Positions 46,705 to 55,724 of a stretch of 64,000 nt of DNA are shown here, piece after piece. Location of the stretch: positions 49,063 to 113,062 of the forward strand of contig CAWBCV010000002.1 in the NCBI GenBank assembly GCA_963787425.1, read 5' to 3'. The stretch is from AP-15 sp963787425 (GTDB lineage: Bacteria > Pseudomonadota > Alphaproteobacteria > ATCC43930 > CGMCC-115725). The notes under the pieces were generated by a model, which worked only from the letters and a program-made list of their open reading frames with translations, was not told the origin of the DNA and made no database searches. Both the position numbers and the translations under genes were made by a program. Numbering within the stretch: the stretch's first letter is position 1; the number at the start of each line of letters is the position of its first letter.

Positions 46705-47793
46705 ATGAGCACATTTGTGCTGCCGGATCTGGGTGAGGGGTTGCAGGAGGCCGAGCTGGTCGCCTGGCATGTCGGCGAGGGCGACCATGTGGTGGCCGAT
46801 CAGCCGCTCGTCTCGGTCGAGACCGAGAAGGCGGTGGTCGAGGTGCCCTCGCCGCAAGACGGCAAGATTGCACGGCTATATGTCCAGCCGGGAGAACGGG
46901 TCAAGGTCGGCGGGTCCCTGGTCGAGTTCGAGGAGGGTCCCCGGACCGACACCGGCACGATCGTCGGCGAGCTTTCCGGCGCCCCTCCGCCGGTTCTTCG
47001 ATCGGCACCGCAAACCCCGGCGGTCAGAGCGGCGCCGGCGGTTCGCGCTCTGGCGCAGCGGCTCGGGGTGGATCTGTCTGAGGTTGCGCCAAGCGGACCC
47101 GGCGGCGCGGTGACGAGCGCCGATGTCGAGCGCGCCGCCCGCGCCCAGACCGCGGCCGGACCGGTCGAGCCGCTTGCCGGCGTGCGCCGCGCGATGGCGG
47201 TCAACATGGCCCGCTCGCACGCCGAAATCGTGCCGGCGACGGTATCCGACGAAGTCGACATCGCGGCGTGGACGCCGCAATCCGATGTCACGATCCGGCT
47301 GATCCGCGCGATCGCTGTCGGCTCCGCCGCCTCGCCCGGCCTCAATGCCTGGTATGATGGCCGCACGATGGAGCGGCGCCTCCTGAAGCAGATCGATCTC
47401 GGCCTGGCGGTCGACACCGAGGACGGGCTCTTCGTGCCGGTGCTGCGCGATATCGGCGAACGCGACGCCGCCGATTTGCGCCGCGGGATCGAGGCGATGA
47501 AGAAAGACGTGCGCGCCCGCACCGTGCCCGTCGCCGAATTGCGCGGCCAAACCATCACCCTGTCCAATTTCGGAATGTTCGCCGGGCGTTTCGCAGCGCT
47601 CGTCATTGTCCCGCCGCAGGTCGCGATCCTCGGCGCCGGCCGCATCACGGAGCGGCCGGTCGTCGCGGAAGGGAAACTCGCCGCTCACCGCATCCTGCCA
47701 TTGTCGCTGACCTTCGACCACCGCGGCGTCACCGGCGGCGAGGCGGCCCGGTTTCTCAAAGCCGCAATCGAGGACCTCGAAAAGCCCGAGTGA
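46705..47793 (+). CDS. 2-oxoacid dehydrogenase E2 component (dihydrolipoyl acyltransferase)
   Basis: 362 residues from ATG 46705 (a GTG three bases earlier also opens the frame). Order: lipoyl domain with target Lys42 in VETEKAVVE, a short Pro/Ala hinge, an E1/E3-binding domain (about 110-145, AVRALAQRLGVDLSEV), and the catalytic domain ending FDHRGVTGGEAARFL with the active-site His; the usual HxxxDG Asp is Thr, as in some BkdC-type proteins. Only one lipoyl domain. No E3 is encoded in the window, so dihydrolipoamide dehydrogenase must come from elsewhere. Overlaps yccF by one base. Confidence 0.92.
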   Translation: MSTFVLPDLGEGLQEAELVAWHVGEGDHVVADQPLVSVETEKAVVEVPSPQDGKIARLYVQPGERVKVGGSLVEFEEGPRTDTGTIVGELSGAPPPVLRSAPQTPAVRAAPAVRALAQRLGVDLSEVAPSGPGGAVTSADVERAARAQTAAGPVEPLAGVRRAMAVNMARSHAEIVPATVSDEVDIAAWTPQSDVTIRLIRAIAVGSAASPGLNAWYDGRTMERRLLKQIDLGLAVDTEDGLFVPVLRDIGERDAADLRRGIEAMKKDVRARTVPVAELRGQTITLSNFGMFAGRFAALVIVPPQVAILGAGRITERPVVAEGKLAAHRILPLSLTFDHRGVTGGEAARFLKAAIEDLEKPE

Positions 47794-48210
47794 TGCCTTT
47801 CGTCCGGCTGCTGCTCAATATGCTCTGGATCATTACCGGCGGCTTGTGGATGGCGGCCTTATGGCTGCTGGCCGCCATCATCATGGTGATTACGATTATC
47901 GGCATACCGTGGGCGCGGGCGGCCTTCACTATCGCGCTCTATGCCCTGCTGCCGTTTGGCCAGACGGCGGTCAACCGCTCGGACTACACCGGGAGCGAGG
48001 ATATCGGGACCGGTCCGCTCGGCACTATAGGCAATTTGATCTGGCTCGCGCTGGCGGGATGGTGGCTCGCCCCTCGCCCACTTTATCATTGCGCTCGCTC
48101 TGGCGATCACGATCATCGGACTGCCTTTCGCCTGGGCGCATCTAAAGCTCGCCGGCATCGCCCTGTGGCCGATCGGCAAAATGATCGTCCCGACGAGGAC
48201 CGGCAATTAG
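47793..48210 (+). pseudogene. YccF-family membrane protein, +1 base in a C-run
   Basis: Small inner-membrane protein with paired YccF domains. The frame from ATG 47793 gives RLLLNMLWIITGGLWMA and IIGIPWARAAF, but at 48070-48073 a run of CCCC shifts it; removing one C restores the second half (LALAITIIGLPFAWAHLKL and PIGKMIV) up to the TAG at 48208. As read, the product ends 48218 with an Arg/His-rich tail that does not fit a membrane protein. The homopolymer context makes consensus error quite likely. The start overlaps the E2 stop by one base, so it belongs to that transcript. Confidence 0.8.
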
Positions 48211-48411
48211 CCCGCTGAACGAGGCCGGCTCGTGTCCCAAGCTTCGAAATGGCCGGCGCGGCCCGGCTGAGGGAAGCCACTGCGCGCAATCGCCGAGCGG
48301 GCGGATCTGGTCGTTACCCCCTTCTTAACCAAAGGCGAATTAACCTCAAGGTGCAGTTAACGCCCAGCGTAAAAATCGAGTCTGCCGTCATCGTCAGAAC
48401 GAGCTCTGGTA

Positions 48412-51400
48412 ATGAAGTTTTTCGCGAGCTTGCGGCAGCATCCCTCATCCAACCGCCGCCTCAACTTGATTGGCCTGGCGGTCGTTTGCATGACCATCCT
48501 TGCCGCCGGTCTTACCATTTGGGACCTACGGCAGGAGGCGATCAAAACCTACACGGAGGAAATCGAAAATCTCGGTGTCGCCTTTGCCGAACAGACGTCA
48601 CGCACCCTGCAGGCAGTCGATCTCGTACTGGATCAGGTCAAGGACCGGGTACTCGGCTCCGGAATCGAAACCACCGCGCAATTTGAACAGCTGCTCTCCG
48701 GCAGGAAGTGGCACCGGTTTCTGGCCGATCGGCTGAAAAATTTACCTCAAGCCGATGCCCTCGCCCTGATCGACGCGGACGGCAAGCTCATAAATGCATC
48801 ACGCCGTTGGCCGGCTTCGGCCGCCGATTTCTCGGACCGTGACTTTATCGCGTATTTTCGGCTGCACGACGAGCCGACCAGCTTCTTAGGGATGCCGGTA
48901 AAGAACCGCACCAACAGCGGCTGGACGATCATTGTCGCCCGCCGTATCAGCGGATCGGGCGGCGAGTTTCTCGGTGCCATCGTCGCAACGATCCGGACCG
49001 AGTACCTCGAAGAATTTTATAAGGCGATTACTCTTCCGGAGCTGGGAGCGGTCGCGGTTCTGCGGCAGGACGGCACGATCTTCGCGCGTTATCCCCGTGT
49101 CGAAAAAGATATCGTCGGACAGAAGATGCCGGCCGGATCATCATGGTATCGGCTGGCCCGAAGCGGTGGCACTTTTCGTTCTCAGCAGGATGCCGCCGGG
49201 ACCACGCGGGTGGAATCGGTGCGTCCGCTGACGGACTATCCGCTGGTTGTCGATGTGATGATCTCCGAGGCGGCTGCTCTCGCGAATTGGAGTTGGCAAT
49301 CAAGACTGATAGCAATCGGCGCGGTGTGCGCTGTCCTCGGCTTCATGGTCCTGTTTCGAGAGCTTGGTGCTCAATTTCGCGAGCTCGAGCAGAATCGGGC
49401 AAGCCTCGAACTCAACACGATGGAGTTGCAGCAGACCGCTGATGCGCTGCGCAAAAGCGAGCGCCACCTAACCGAAAAATCGCAACTTCTCGAAACGACC
49501 CTCGAACATATGGACCAGGGTATCCTGGTGGTCGATGCGGACCGCATGGTCCCGCTTTGCAACCGCCGCGCCATCGAAATTATGGATCTGCCGCCGGAGC
49601 TGATGGCGGTTCAGCCTCATTTCGACGATGTCCTCGCCTGGCAGTGGCGAAAGCAGGAATATGGGCGCGACGAGACGCTGAAGGAGATCGTCAGGAGGGG
49701 CGGGGCTCTCGAAGAGACACGGGTCCGCGAGCGTCGGCGGCCGAATGGGCGGATGATCGAATTCCGCAATGTTCCGCTTCCCGGCGGCGGGGCTGTCAGG
49801 ACATTCACCGACATCACCGCGCGCAAGGCCGCCGAGGAGCAGATTGCCGCGGCGCGTCAGCAGGCCGAGCAGGCGCGTGAAGCCGCCGAAAAGGCTAACC
49901 GCGCCAAATCGGATTTCCTTGCCAATATGTCACACGAGATTCGTACCCCGATGAACGGCGTCATAGGGATGAACGGACTCCTGCTGCAGACCGACTTGAC
50001 ACCGGAGCAGCGCGAATGCGCTATCGCGGTGCGCGACAGCGCCGAGTTGCTGCTCGCGCTGGTCAATGACATATTGGATATTTCGAAGCTGGAGGCCGGC
50101 AAGGTCGACCTCGAAATCATCGATTTCGAGCTCTTCGACACGGTCGAAGCCGCCGTCGGCCTGTTGGCGCCGAAAGCCCACGAGAAGGGGATCGACCTCG
50201 GTGTTTTCGTCGATCCGGCTGCCAGGGGCGGCTTTCGCGGGGATGAGACGCGGCTTCGTCAAATCCTGCTGAACCTAGTCGGCAACGCCATCAAGTTCAC
50301 CGAGCATGGCGGTGTTTCGGTGGAGGTGGCGGTGTGCTCCAGTCCCGACCAAGATTTGCGCCGCCTGCGCTTTGAGATTGTCGATACCGGCATAGGAATG
50401 TCGGAGGCGGTTCGCGGCAAGCTGTTTGAAAAATTCAGTCAAGCCGATACCTCGATTACCCGTCGCTTTGGCGGAAGCGGTCTCGGCTTGGCAATCTGCA
50501 AACAGTTGATCGAGCTGATGGACGGCGAGATCGGCGTCGACAGCACGCCCGGCTTCGGCAGTCGCTTCTGGTTTGAGCTGCCGCTGCAGCGGGCGATCAA
50601 TCCAACCGTCGAACGCCGGGCACTGCCCGGCAAACTGGCGGGGCTTGATGTCCTGATCGTCGACGATGTCCAGATGAACCGGCGCATTCTGGCGCGTCAG
50701 CTCGCCGGCTTCGGCATCGAGGCAATGTCGGTCGATGATGGTTTTGCCGCGATGGCCGAACTGGAGCGGGCCTTTCATCAAGGCAAACCGTTTGACCTCG
50801 TCATCATCGACCAAATGATGCCGGGCCTTTCGGGTGAAGCACTGGCCCAGAGGATCCGCGCGACGGCGGGCCTCACCGAGACGAAGATCGTGATTGCCTC
50901 GTCGGCCGGTAGGCATGGCCTTGCGGAAGGCATCTCCGGAATTATCGATGCGGTACTGACCAAACCGGTCCGCGAGCAGTCCCTGCTCGACTCCTTCGCA
51001 CAGCTCTTCGGCTTTGCCGGTATACGGCGCACGGAGCCACCCCTCGCGCCGCTGCCGCCTGCGGGATCGGCAGGACGCTCTCTGCGAATCCTGCTCGCAG
51101 AAGACAACAAGATCAACCAGCAGTTGATCACGATGCTGCTTCGAAAGGCGGAGCACCAGGTCGATGTCGTCGAAAATGGCGAATTGGCGTTAGAGGCCGT
51201 TTGCAGCGCGGATTACGATGTCGTGCTGATGGATATACAAATGCCATTGCTGGACGGCGTCCAGGCGACAAAACGCATTCGCGCTTTGCCGCCGCCCAAG
51301 AACGCGGTGCCGATCATCGCGTTGACCGCTCATGCAATGACGGGGGCCAAGGAAGAATATCTCGCAGCCGAGATGGACGACTATTTGTCCAAGCCGATCG

Positions 51401-51861
51401 ACAACGGGGAGCTCTTCTCGCGGCTCAACGACGTGGCCGCAGGGCTCGTCGGGCGAGGCGTGAGGCCAGCTCTGGTTACTGCAGATTTCCTGCCGCCCGT
51501 CGCGATCGATCCTGCTCGCCTCGAGATGATCGCGGAGGTCATGGCTGGGGGTGAGCCTTTGGGCGAGTTTGTCGACGTATTTCTCGTCAACACTGCAGAG
51601 CGCATCAACCAGATACGCCGACTCCTCGATCGCCATGACCTCGAGGGGACCGGCCGGGAAGCGCATACCTTGCTCGGGACGGCTGGCAATTTCGGAGCGT
51701 TACGGCTTAGCCGACTTGCCGAAGAGCTGCGGGCGGCCTGCGATGCCGAGAACGCTCGTCTAGCCCGGGATGTCGCCGATGGGTTGACCGAGGCCTGGGA
51801 CGCGACATCAGGGGCGATGCGTGCCTGGCTGAATGACAAAACAGCGCCGCGCGCAGCCTGA
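48412..51861 (+). CDS. Hybrid sensor histidine kinase (Cache-PAS-HisKA-HATPase-REC-REC-HPt)
   Basis: 1149 residues, uninterrupted. TM1 about 17-37, a periplasmic double-Cache-like sensor about 40-290, TM2 about 294-318, coiled coil, PAS domain about 355-470, HisKA with His508 in FLANMSHEIRTPMNG, HATPase_c with N-box around residue 620, first receiver with Asp800, second receiver with Asp941 and an HPt domain with His1085 in REAHTLLGTAGN. A full internal His-Asp-His relay is therefore present. No response regulator is adjacent. Cache sensors usually bind small carboxylates or amino acids. Three TTAAC elements occur between 48325 and 48365 upstream. Confidence 0.95.
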   Translation: MKFFASLRQHPSSNRRLNLIGLAVVCMTILAAGLTIWDLRQEAIKTYTEEIENLGVAFAEQTSRTLQAVDLVLDQVKDRVLGSGIETTAQFEQLLSGRKWHRFLADRLKNLPQADALALIDADGKLINASRRWPASAADFSDRDFIAYFRLHDEPTSFLGMPVKNRTNSGWTIIVARRISGSGGEFLGAIVATIRTEYLEEFYKAITLPELGAVAVLRQDGTIFARYPRVEKDIVGQKMPAGSSWYRLARSGGTFRSQQDAAGTTRVESVRPLTDYPLVVDVMISEAAALANWSWQSRLIAIGAVCAVLGFMVLFRELGAQFRELEQNRASLELNTMELQQTADALRKSERHLTEKSQLLETTLEHMDQGILVVDADRMVPLCNRRAIEIMDLPPELMAVQPHFDDVLAWQWRKQEYGRDETLKEIVRRGGALEETRVRERRRPNGRMIEFRNVPLPGGGAVRTFTDITARKAAEEQIAAARQQAEQAREAAEKANRAKSDFLANMSHEIRTPMNGVIGMNGLLLQTDLTPEQRECAIAVRDSAELLLALVNDILDISKLEAGKVDLEIIDFELFDTVEAAVGLLAPKAHEKGIDLGVFVDPAARGGFRGDETRLRQILLNLVGNAIKFTEHGGVSVEVAVCSSPDQDLRRLRFEIVDTGIGMSEAVRGKLFEKFSQADTSITRRFGGSGLGLAICKQLIELMDGEIGVDSTPGFGSRFWFELPLQRAINPTVERRALPGKLAGLDVLIVDDVQMNRRILARQLAGFGIEAMSVDDGFAAMAELERAFHQGKPFDLVIIDQMMPGLSGEALAQRIRATAGLTETKIVIASSAGRHGLAEGISGIIDAVLTKPVREQSLLDSFAQLFGFAGIRRTEPPLAPLPPAGSAGRSLRILLAEDNKINQQLITMLLRKAEHQVDVVENGELALEAVCSADYDVVLMDIQMPLLDGVQATKRIRALPPPKNAVPIIALTAHAMTGAKEEYLAAEMDDYLSKPIDNGELFSRLNDVAAGLVGRGVRPALVTADFLPPVAIDPARLEMIAEVMAGGEPLGEFVDVFLVNTAERINQIRRLLDRHDLEGTGREAHTLLGTAGNFGALRLSRLAEELRAACDAENARLARDVADGLTEAWDATSGAMRAWLNDKTAPRAA

Positions 51862-51882
51862 CCGATTTTTCCGAGATAGGGT

Positions 51883-52950
51883 TCAGCGGTGCGGGATGAG
51901 ACGCGTCACGTGCCCCATCTTGCGGCCGGGCTGGATCTCGGTCTTGCCGTAGAGATGCAGTTTGGCCAGAGGATCAGTCAGCGCATCTCGCCAGTTGGCG
52001 ACGTCGCCGCCTAACAGGTTCTTCATGACGGCGTCGGAGTGACGCTCGACCGAGCCGAGTGGGAGCCCGCAAATCGCCCGCACGAGCTGCTCGAATTGGC
52101 TGGTGAAGCAGGCGTCGATCGTCCAATGGCCCGAATTGTGCGGGCGCGGCGCGATCTCGTTCACGAGGATGGCACCGCTCTCCGTCAGGAACATCTCGAC
52201 CGCGAGAACCCCGACGAGATCGAGCTTTTCGGCGACATGGCGCGCGATCGCCTCGGCGCGCATAGCGATATCTGGCGGAATTCGCGCAGGCGCGATCGTC
52301 GTATCGAGGACATGATTGACGTGTTGGTTTTCAACCGGCGGGTAGGTCGCCCAGGCGCCGTTTGCGCCGCGCGCAATGATGACCGAGATCTCGCAGGCAA
52401 AATCGACAAAGCTTTCGAGGATGCCACTCTCTCCGCCCATTCGTCGCCAAGCCTCCTCGGCCATGATCTCGGGAGTCAAAGTCACCTGACCCTTGCCGTC
52501 ATAACCCAGACGCACCGTCTTCAGCACCGCGGGGTGCCCGAAATCGTGCATGGCGCGGAGCAAGACGGTCGGGTCGGAAATTTCACGGTAGGCGGCAGTC
52601 TCGACGTCAATCGAGCGAAGGAAGTCCTTCTCGCGGAGGCGGTCCTGCGCGATTTCGAGGATTTCAGGCCTCGGCAGCACCGGTTTGAGGGCCGCCACCC
52701 AGCGGACTGCCTCCGCCGGAATATTTTCGAATTCGAAGGTTATTATGTCGACGGCGTCGGCGAACCGCTCGAGCGCCTCTCGGTCGGCGAATTCGGCAAC
52801 GGTGGCCGCGCCGCAAACTTGTGCGGTCGGGCTGTCGGGCTCGTCGGCAAAAACATGGCACCGATAGCCGAGCCGGGCGGCGGCCAGCGCCGTCATCCGG
52901 CCGAGTTGGCCCCCGCCTAAAATGCCGATCGTTGCGCCGGGAGCTAACAT
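51883..52950 (-). CDS. purK: N5-carboxyaminoimidazole ribonucleotide synthase PurK
   Basis: ATP-grasp enzyme that carboxylates AIR with bicarbonate and ATP in purine synthesis. 355 residues; N-terminal IGILGGGQLGRM, ATP-grasp region LKTVRLGYDGKGQ and NEIAPRPHNSGHWTIDAC are diagnostic. Start ATG 52950 lies inside the end of purE, a 7-base overlap, so the two are translationally coupled. Converges with the histidine kinase gene, 21 bases apart. Confidence 0.96.
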   Translation of the reverse strand: MLAPGATIGILGGGQLGRMTALAAARLGYRCHVFADEPDSPTAQVCGAATVAEFADREALERFADAVDIITFEFENIPAEAVRWVAALKPVLPRPEILEIAQDRLREKDFLRSIDVETAAYREISDPTVLLRAMHDFGHPAVLKTVRLGYDGKGQVTLTPEIMAEEAWRRMGGESGILESFVDFACEISVIIARGANGAWATYPPVENQHVNHVLDTTIAPARIPPDIAMRAEAIARHVAEKLDLVGVLAVEMFLTESGAILVNEIAPRPHNSGHWTIDACFTSQFEQLVRAICGLPLGSVERHSDAVMKNLLGGDVANWRDALTDPLAKLHLYGKTEIQPGRKMGHVTRLIPHR

Positions 52951-53444
52951 TCCCGGCCGGCGGGGCGGTCGGCGACACCTTGTGTCTGCGCCTGCCTCCA
53001 GCCGTTGAGAGCCTGCGCGACGGCGTCATCGCCCAGAGCAAGAATTGCCGCGGCAAAGAGCGCCGCGTTGACCGCCCCGGCCCGCCCGATCGCGAAGCTC
53101 GCAACCGGAATGCCCGCCGGCATCTGGACGATCGACAGCAGGCTATCGACGCCCTTCAAGGCTCTGCTTTCAATCGGCACGCCAAGCACCGGGAGCGGGG
53201 TCAGGGCTGCGGCCATGCCGGGAAGGTGAGCGGCCCCGCCGGCACCGGCGATGATCAGACGCAGTCCGCGCGACTTCGCCGTACGCGCGTAGTCGTACAG
53301 CCGGTCGGGTGTGCGATGCGCCGAGACGATCCGGGTCTCGTAGCCGATCCCCAACCGTTCGAGGCTGCTCGCAGCGTGCTGCATCGTGTCCCAGTCGGAC
53401 TGGCTCCCCATGATGATACCAACTGGCCGACCGGTGCCGTTCAT
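52944..53444 (-). CDS. purE: N5-carboxyaminoimidazole ribonucleotide mutase PurE (class I)
   Basis: 166 residues. GIIMGSQSDWDTM, SAHRTPDRLYDYA and the GGAAHLPGM active-site loop identify class I PurE, which moves the carboxyl group from N5 to C4 of the imidazole. First gene of the purEK pair. A hydrophobic C-terminal helix (AALFAAAILALGD) is standard. Start ATG 53444. Confidence 0.96.
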   Translation of the reverse strand: MNGTGRPVGIIMGSQSDWDTMQHAASSLERLGIGYETRIVSAHRTPDRLYDYARTAKSRGLRLIIAGAGGAAHLPGMAAALTPLPVLGVPIESRALKGVDSLLSIVQMPAGIPVASFAIGRAGAVNAALFAAAILALGDDAVAQALNGWRQAQTQGVADRPAGREC

Positions 53445-53533
53445 TCAGCGCCCTTAGGAAGCAGCGTCACAGCTCGTAATAATAGGAGCGGTGGGCGACT
53501 GCACAAGCGCCCCAGGGACGGGCGGTTTTCCGC

Positions 53534-53764
53534 TCAGGCGATGATGTCGGGCAACAGTTCGCTCTCGATCTTGGTGATCTGATCCTTGAGCAACAGCTTT
53601 CGCTTTTTTAGCCGCTGCAGCTCAAGTTGATCGACCGGTGTGCGCTCGGCTAGACGCGCGATCACCTCGTCGAGGTCGCGGTGTTCGGTTTTCAGCGCGG
53701 CGAGCTTCGCCTTTAGAGCTTCGGTATCGAGGTCCATGGCCGTGCCAGGCGGGTTTAAGGTCAT
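53534..53764 (-). CDS. YdcH/DUF465 family coiled-coil protein
   Basis: 76 residues from ATG 53764; an internal ATG at 53737 would give a 67-residue form closer to family size. The heptad-rich helix pair (ALKAKLAALKTEHRDLDEVI... LQRLKKRKLLLKDQITKIES) defines DUF465/YdcH. Function in the family is not established. It is divergent from the TIGR02444-type gene, start to start about 96 bases. A second DUF465 gene lies at 55108. Confidence 0.85.
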   Translation of the reverse strand: MTLNPPGTAMDLDTEALKAKLAALKTEHRDLDEVIARLAERTPVDQLELQRLKKRKLLLKDQITKIESELLPDIIA

Positions 53765-53859
53765 TGTAGCACCCCAGGCGCGACGGGCACCATCGGACCC
53801 GAAAATAGTCGCAAAGGCGTGGCTTGCGAGAACGTCGGCGGTTCGGATGAGGGCGGTAA

Positions 53860-54354
53860 ATGTCGGAGAAAGAGGCATTCTGGCGTTTCTCGCTCGCCTT
53901 CTACGAGCGGCCAGGGGTCGCCGACGCGCTGATCGCGCTGCAGGACCGCGACGGCTTCGATGTCAACCTGATGCTATTTGCGCTGTGGTTCGGCATCTCG
54001 GGGCGCGGAGCGCTTGACGGCGATATCCTGATGGCGGCGCAAGGTGCTGCCGGCGCGCTCCGAAGCGAAATTGTCGAACCCTTGCGTCGCCTGCGCCGAA
54101 AGCTTCGGCACCATCCGGACGGCGATGTCCAGCGGTTGCGCGAAGGCGTGAAGGCACTCGAAATCGCAGGCGAGAAGCTGGTCCAAGAGCGACTCGCGCG
54201 GCTCGCCGGGAGTGGGTGCGCGAAGACAGATCCTGGCGGTCGGGGGGCCGCAGCCCATGCCAATCTCGCGCTCTATCTGGGCGGAGAAGGGGTACGCAGC
54301 AAGGAAGCAGCTCTAATCGAAGAAGCCCTTGACGCATTCGCGCAAGATCTATGA
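53860..54354 (+). CDS. TIGR02444/DUF2390-type conserved protein
   Basis: 164 residues. The N-terminus FWRFSLAFYERPGVADALI, then LQDRDGFDVNLMLFALWFG, is the signature of the TIGR02444 (DUF2390) family, whose role is unknown. The rest is helical and Arg/Ala-rich. No signal or membrane segment. Converges with ubiX (stops 10 bases apart). Start ATG 53860 overlaps the upstream extension of the divergent YdcH frame. Confidence 0.85.
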   Translation: MSEKEAFWRFSLAFYERPGVADALIALQDRDGFDVNLMLFALWFGISGRGALDGDILMAAQGAAGALRSEIVEPLRRLRRKLRHHPDGDVQRLREGVKALEIAGEKLVQERLARLAGSGCAKTDPGGRGAAAHANLALYLGGEGVRSKEAALIEEALDAFAQDL

Positions 54355-54363
54355 ACCGCCCGC

Positions 54364-54984
54364 CTAATCGCCCGCGTCTTGCGGCTCGGGGCGGTGTTCA
54401 GCACCGGAAGGTTCGCCCCATCGTTTGACCGCTCCGGTTTCGAGCCCGAATAGGTCGAGGACGCGGCCCAAGGTCTGATCAATCATCTCGGCGATCGTTC
54501 GGGGTTTGGCATAGAAGGCGGGTACCGGCGGGGCAATTACTGCGCCCATTTCCGACAGCGCCGTCAAGGTTCGCAAGTGGCCGGTGTGGAGCGGCGTCTC
54601 GCGCACCATCAGGACTAGGCGGCGCCGCTCCTTCAGCACGACATCCGCCGCCCGGCTCAGCAACGTCGACGTCACCCCGCTGGCGATCTCGGCCATGCTG
54701 CGGATGGAGCACGGAGCCACCACCATACCGATCGTCTTGAACGAGCCGGAGGAGATCGGCGCCGCCAGATCGCCGATCGCGTGGACGACGTCGGCGCGGC
54801 TGCGGACGACCGCGGGTTTCAGGTCGGTCTCGAGTGCCAGTGTCACCTCCGCGGTCCGGCTCATGACGAGATGCGTCTCGACCGGCAACGGGCGCAGCAG
54901 CTCGAGCAGGCGCGCCCCGTAGATCACCCCGGAGGCGCCGCTGATCCCGACGATCAGACGTGGGCGCCCGGATGTTTCCGCCAT
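54364..54984 (-). CDS. ubiX: Flavin prenyltransferase UbiX
   Basis: 206 residues from ATG 54984, chosen because GAGGGT lies 5-6 bases upstream and the preceding 34 codons do not fit the family. GISGASGVIYGARLLELL, SSGSFKTIGMVVAPCS and LMVRETPLHTGHL are the FMN and prenyl-phosphate binding motifs. UbiX makes prenylated FMN for UbiD-type decarboxylases in ubiquinone synthesis. ubiD is not in the window. Confidence 0.95.
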   Translation of the reverse strand: MAETSGRPRLIVGISGASGVIYGARLLELLRPLPVETHLVMSRTAEVTLALETDLKPAVVRSRADVVHAIGDLAAPISSGSFKTIGMVVAPCSIRSMAEIASGVTSTLLSRAADVVLKERRRLVLMVRETPLHTGHLRTLTALSEMGAVIAPPVPAFYAKPRTIAEMIDQTLGRVLDLFGLETGAVKRWGEPSGAEHRPEPQDAGD

Positions 54985-55107
54985 AGTACCCTCTGTGAAT
55001 TTTAATCGCTCCGTCATATCTCCGTCCGAGGTCAACGACCCTATAGCGGGGGTGATGCAACCGGCGTTACCATCGACTGCTGCCATCGTCTAGCAGGAGG
55101 ACCGTGT

Positions 55108-55275
55108 ATGTCGCTGCAGGATCGCATCGAGGCGCTGAAGGAGAAGCACGCCGCACTCGAACGCGCTCTCGATGAGGAAAACAAGCGTCCTCTTCCGAAT
55201 CAGGACGCAGTCCACGATCTGAAGCGCCAAAAGCTGCGTATCAAGGATGAGATTCACCAGCTCGAGAGACACTGA
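55108..55275 (+). CDS. Second YdcH/DUF465 family protein, 55 aa
   Basis: Too short for many gene finders: MSLQDRIEALKEKHAALER, then NQDAVHDLKRQKLRIKDEI, ending QLERH. The paired amphipathic helices match DUF465. The GCAGGAGGACC ribosome site lies 5-10 bases before ATG 55108, and a clean terminator follows at 55306. Single-gene transcription unit. Function unknown; the short strongly coiled-coil type is often abundant in alphaproteobacteria. Confidence 0.9.
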   Translation: MSLQDRIEALKEKHAALERALDEENKRPLPNQDAVHDLKRQKLRIKDEIHQLERH

Positions 55276-55305
55276 CCGCAGCCTCTCAGGAAATCCACGA
55301 CTTTC

Positions 55306-55340
55306 AAAAAGCCGGGGAGCTAGTCTCACCCGGCTTTTTT
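55306..55340 (+). terminator. Rho-independent terminator after the 55-aa DUF465 gene
   Basis: AAAAAGCCGGG at 55306-55316 and CCCGGCTTTTTT at 55329-55340 form a 6-bp GC stem extended by A-T pairs with a U-run; symmetric, so it could work in both directions. Confidence 0.9.
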
Positions 55341-55724
55341 GCATCCACGGCCTCGACGCGAGATCGACGAGCGCGCCGCCTAGCATCCATTGATGACGGC
55401 CCAATACGGCCTCTTAAGGCACTGCAATAGCTAAAGGAACATAGTTAAGAAACGCTTGGGTGAAGAAAACCTCAATTTTTATTGACGCGGCCGGTCGCTC
55501 CAGGCACCATTCCGTCGTTAAGGTTAAGCGTTAAGCTTAACAAGCTTCTGTCGATAAGACTCTCGGAGGGAGGAAATGCGGCGCTTCTACGGGCACTTGC
55601 GTGCCCGCTGCCGCCTGCGCTGGTCCATTCGCGACCCACCCGCCGGCTGAAAAATCCCAAACCCGCGATCCGACACGGACATCCCCTCGCCTTGAGCAAG
55701 GGGTAAAGGAGGGAAAGTCTAGTC
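55341..55724. other. 384-base gap before the sorbosone-dehydrogenase-like gene
   Basis: No gene seen. Contains the TTAA-rich palindromic region at 55516-55541 (listed separately), and an AGGAGGG ribosome site at 55707-55713 for the next gene. Short open frames here lack family features. Confidence 0.5.
55530..55541. promoter_or_regulatory. Palindrome GTTAAGCTTAAC in a run of TTAAG repeats
   Basis: A perfect 12-bp palindrome preceded by GTTAAGGTTAAGC, giving four TTAA elements at intervals of 6, 7 and 6 bases. It lies about 185 bases upstream of the exported propeller gene at 55725. The TTAAC core recalls the palindrome at 17532. Candidate operator only. Confidence 0.35.

Noticed and set aside
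55482..55706. Small plus-strand ORF before the propeller gene
   Set aside because: Low-complexity with no ribosome site; it is part of the promoter region of the gene at 55725.
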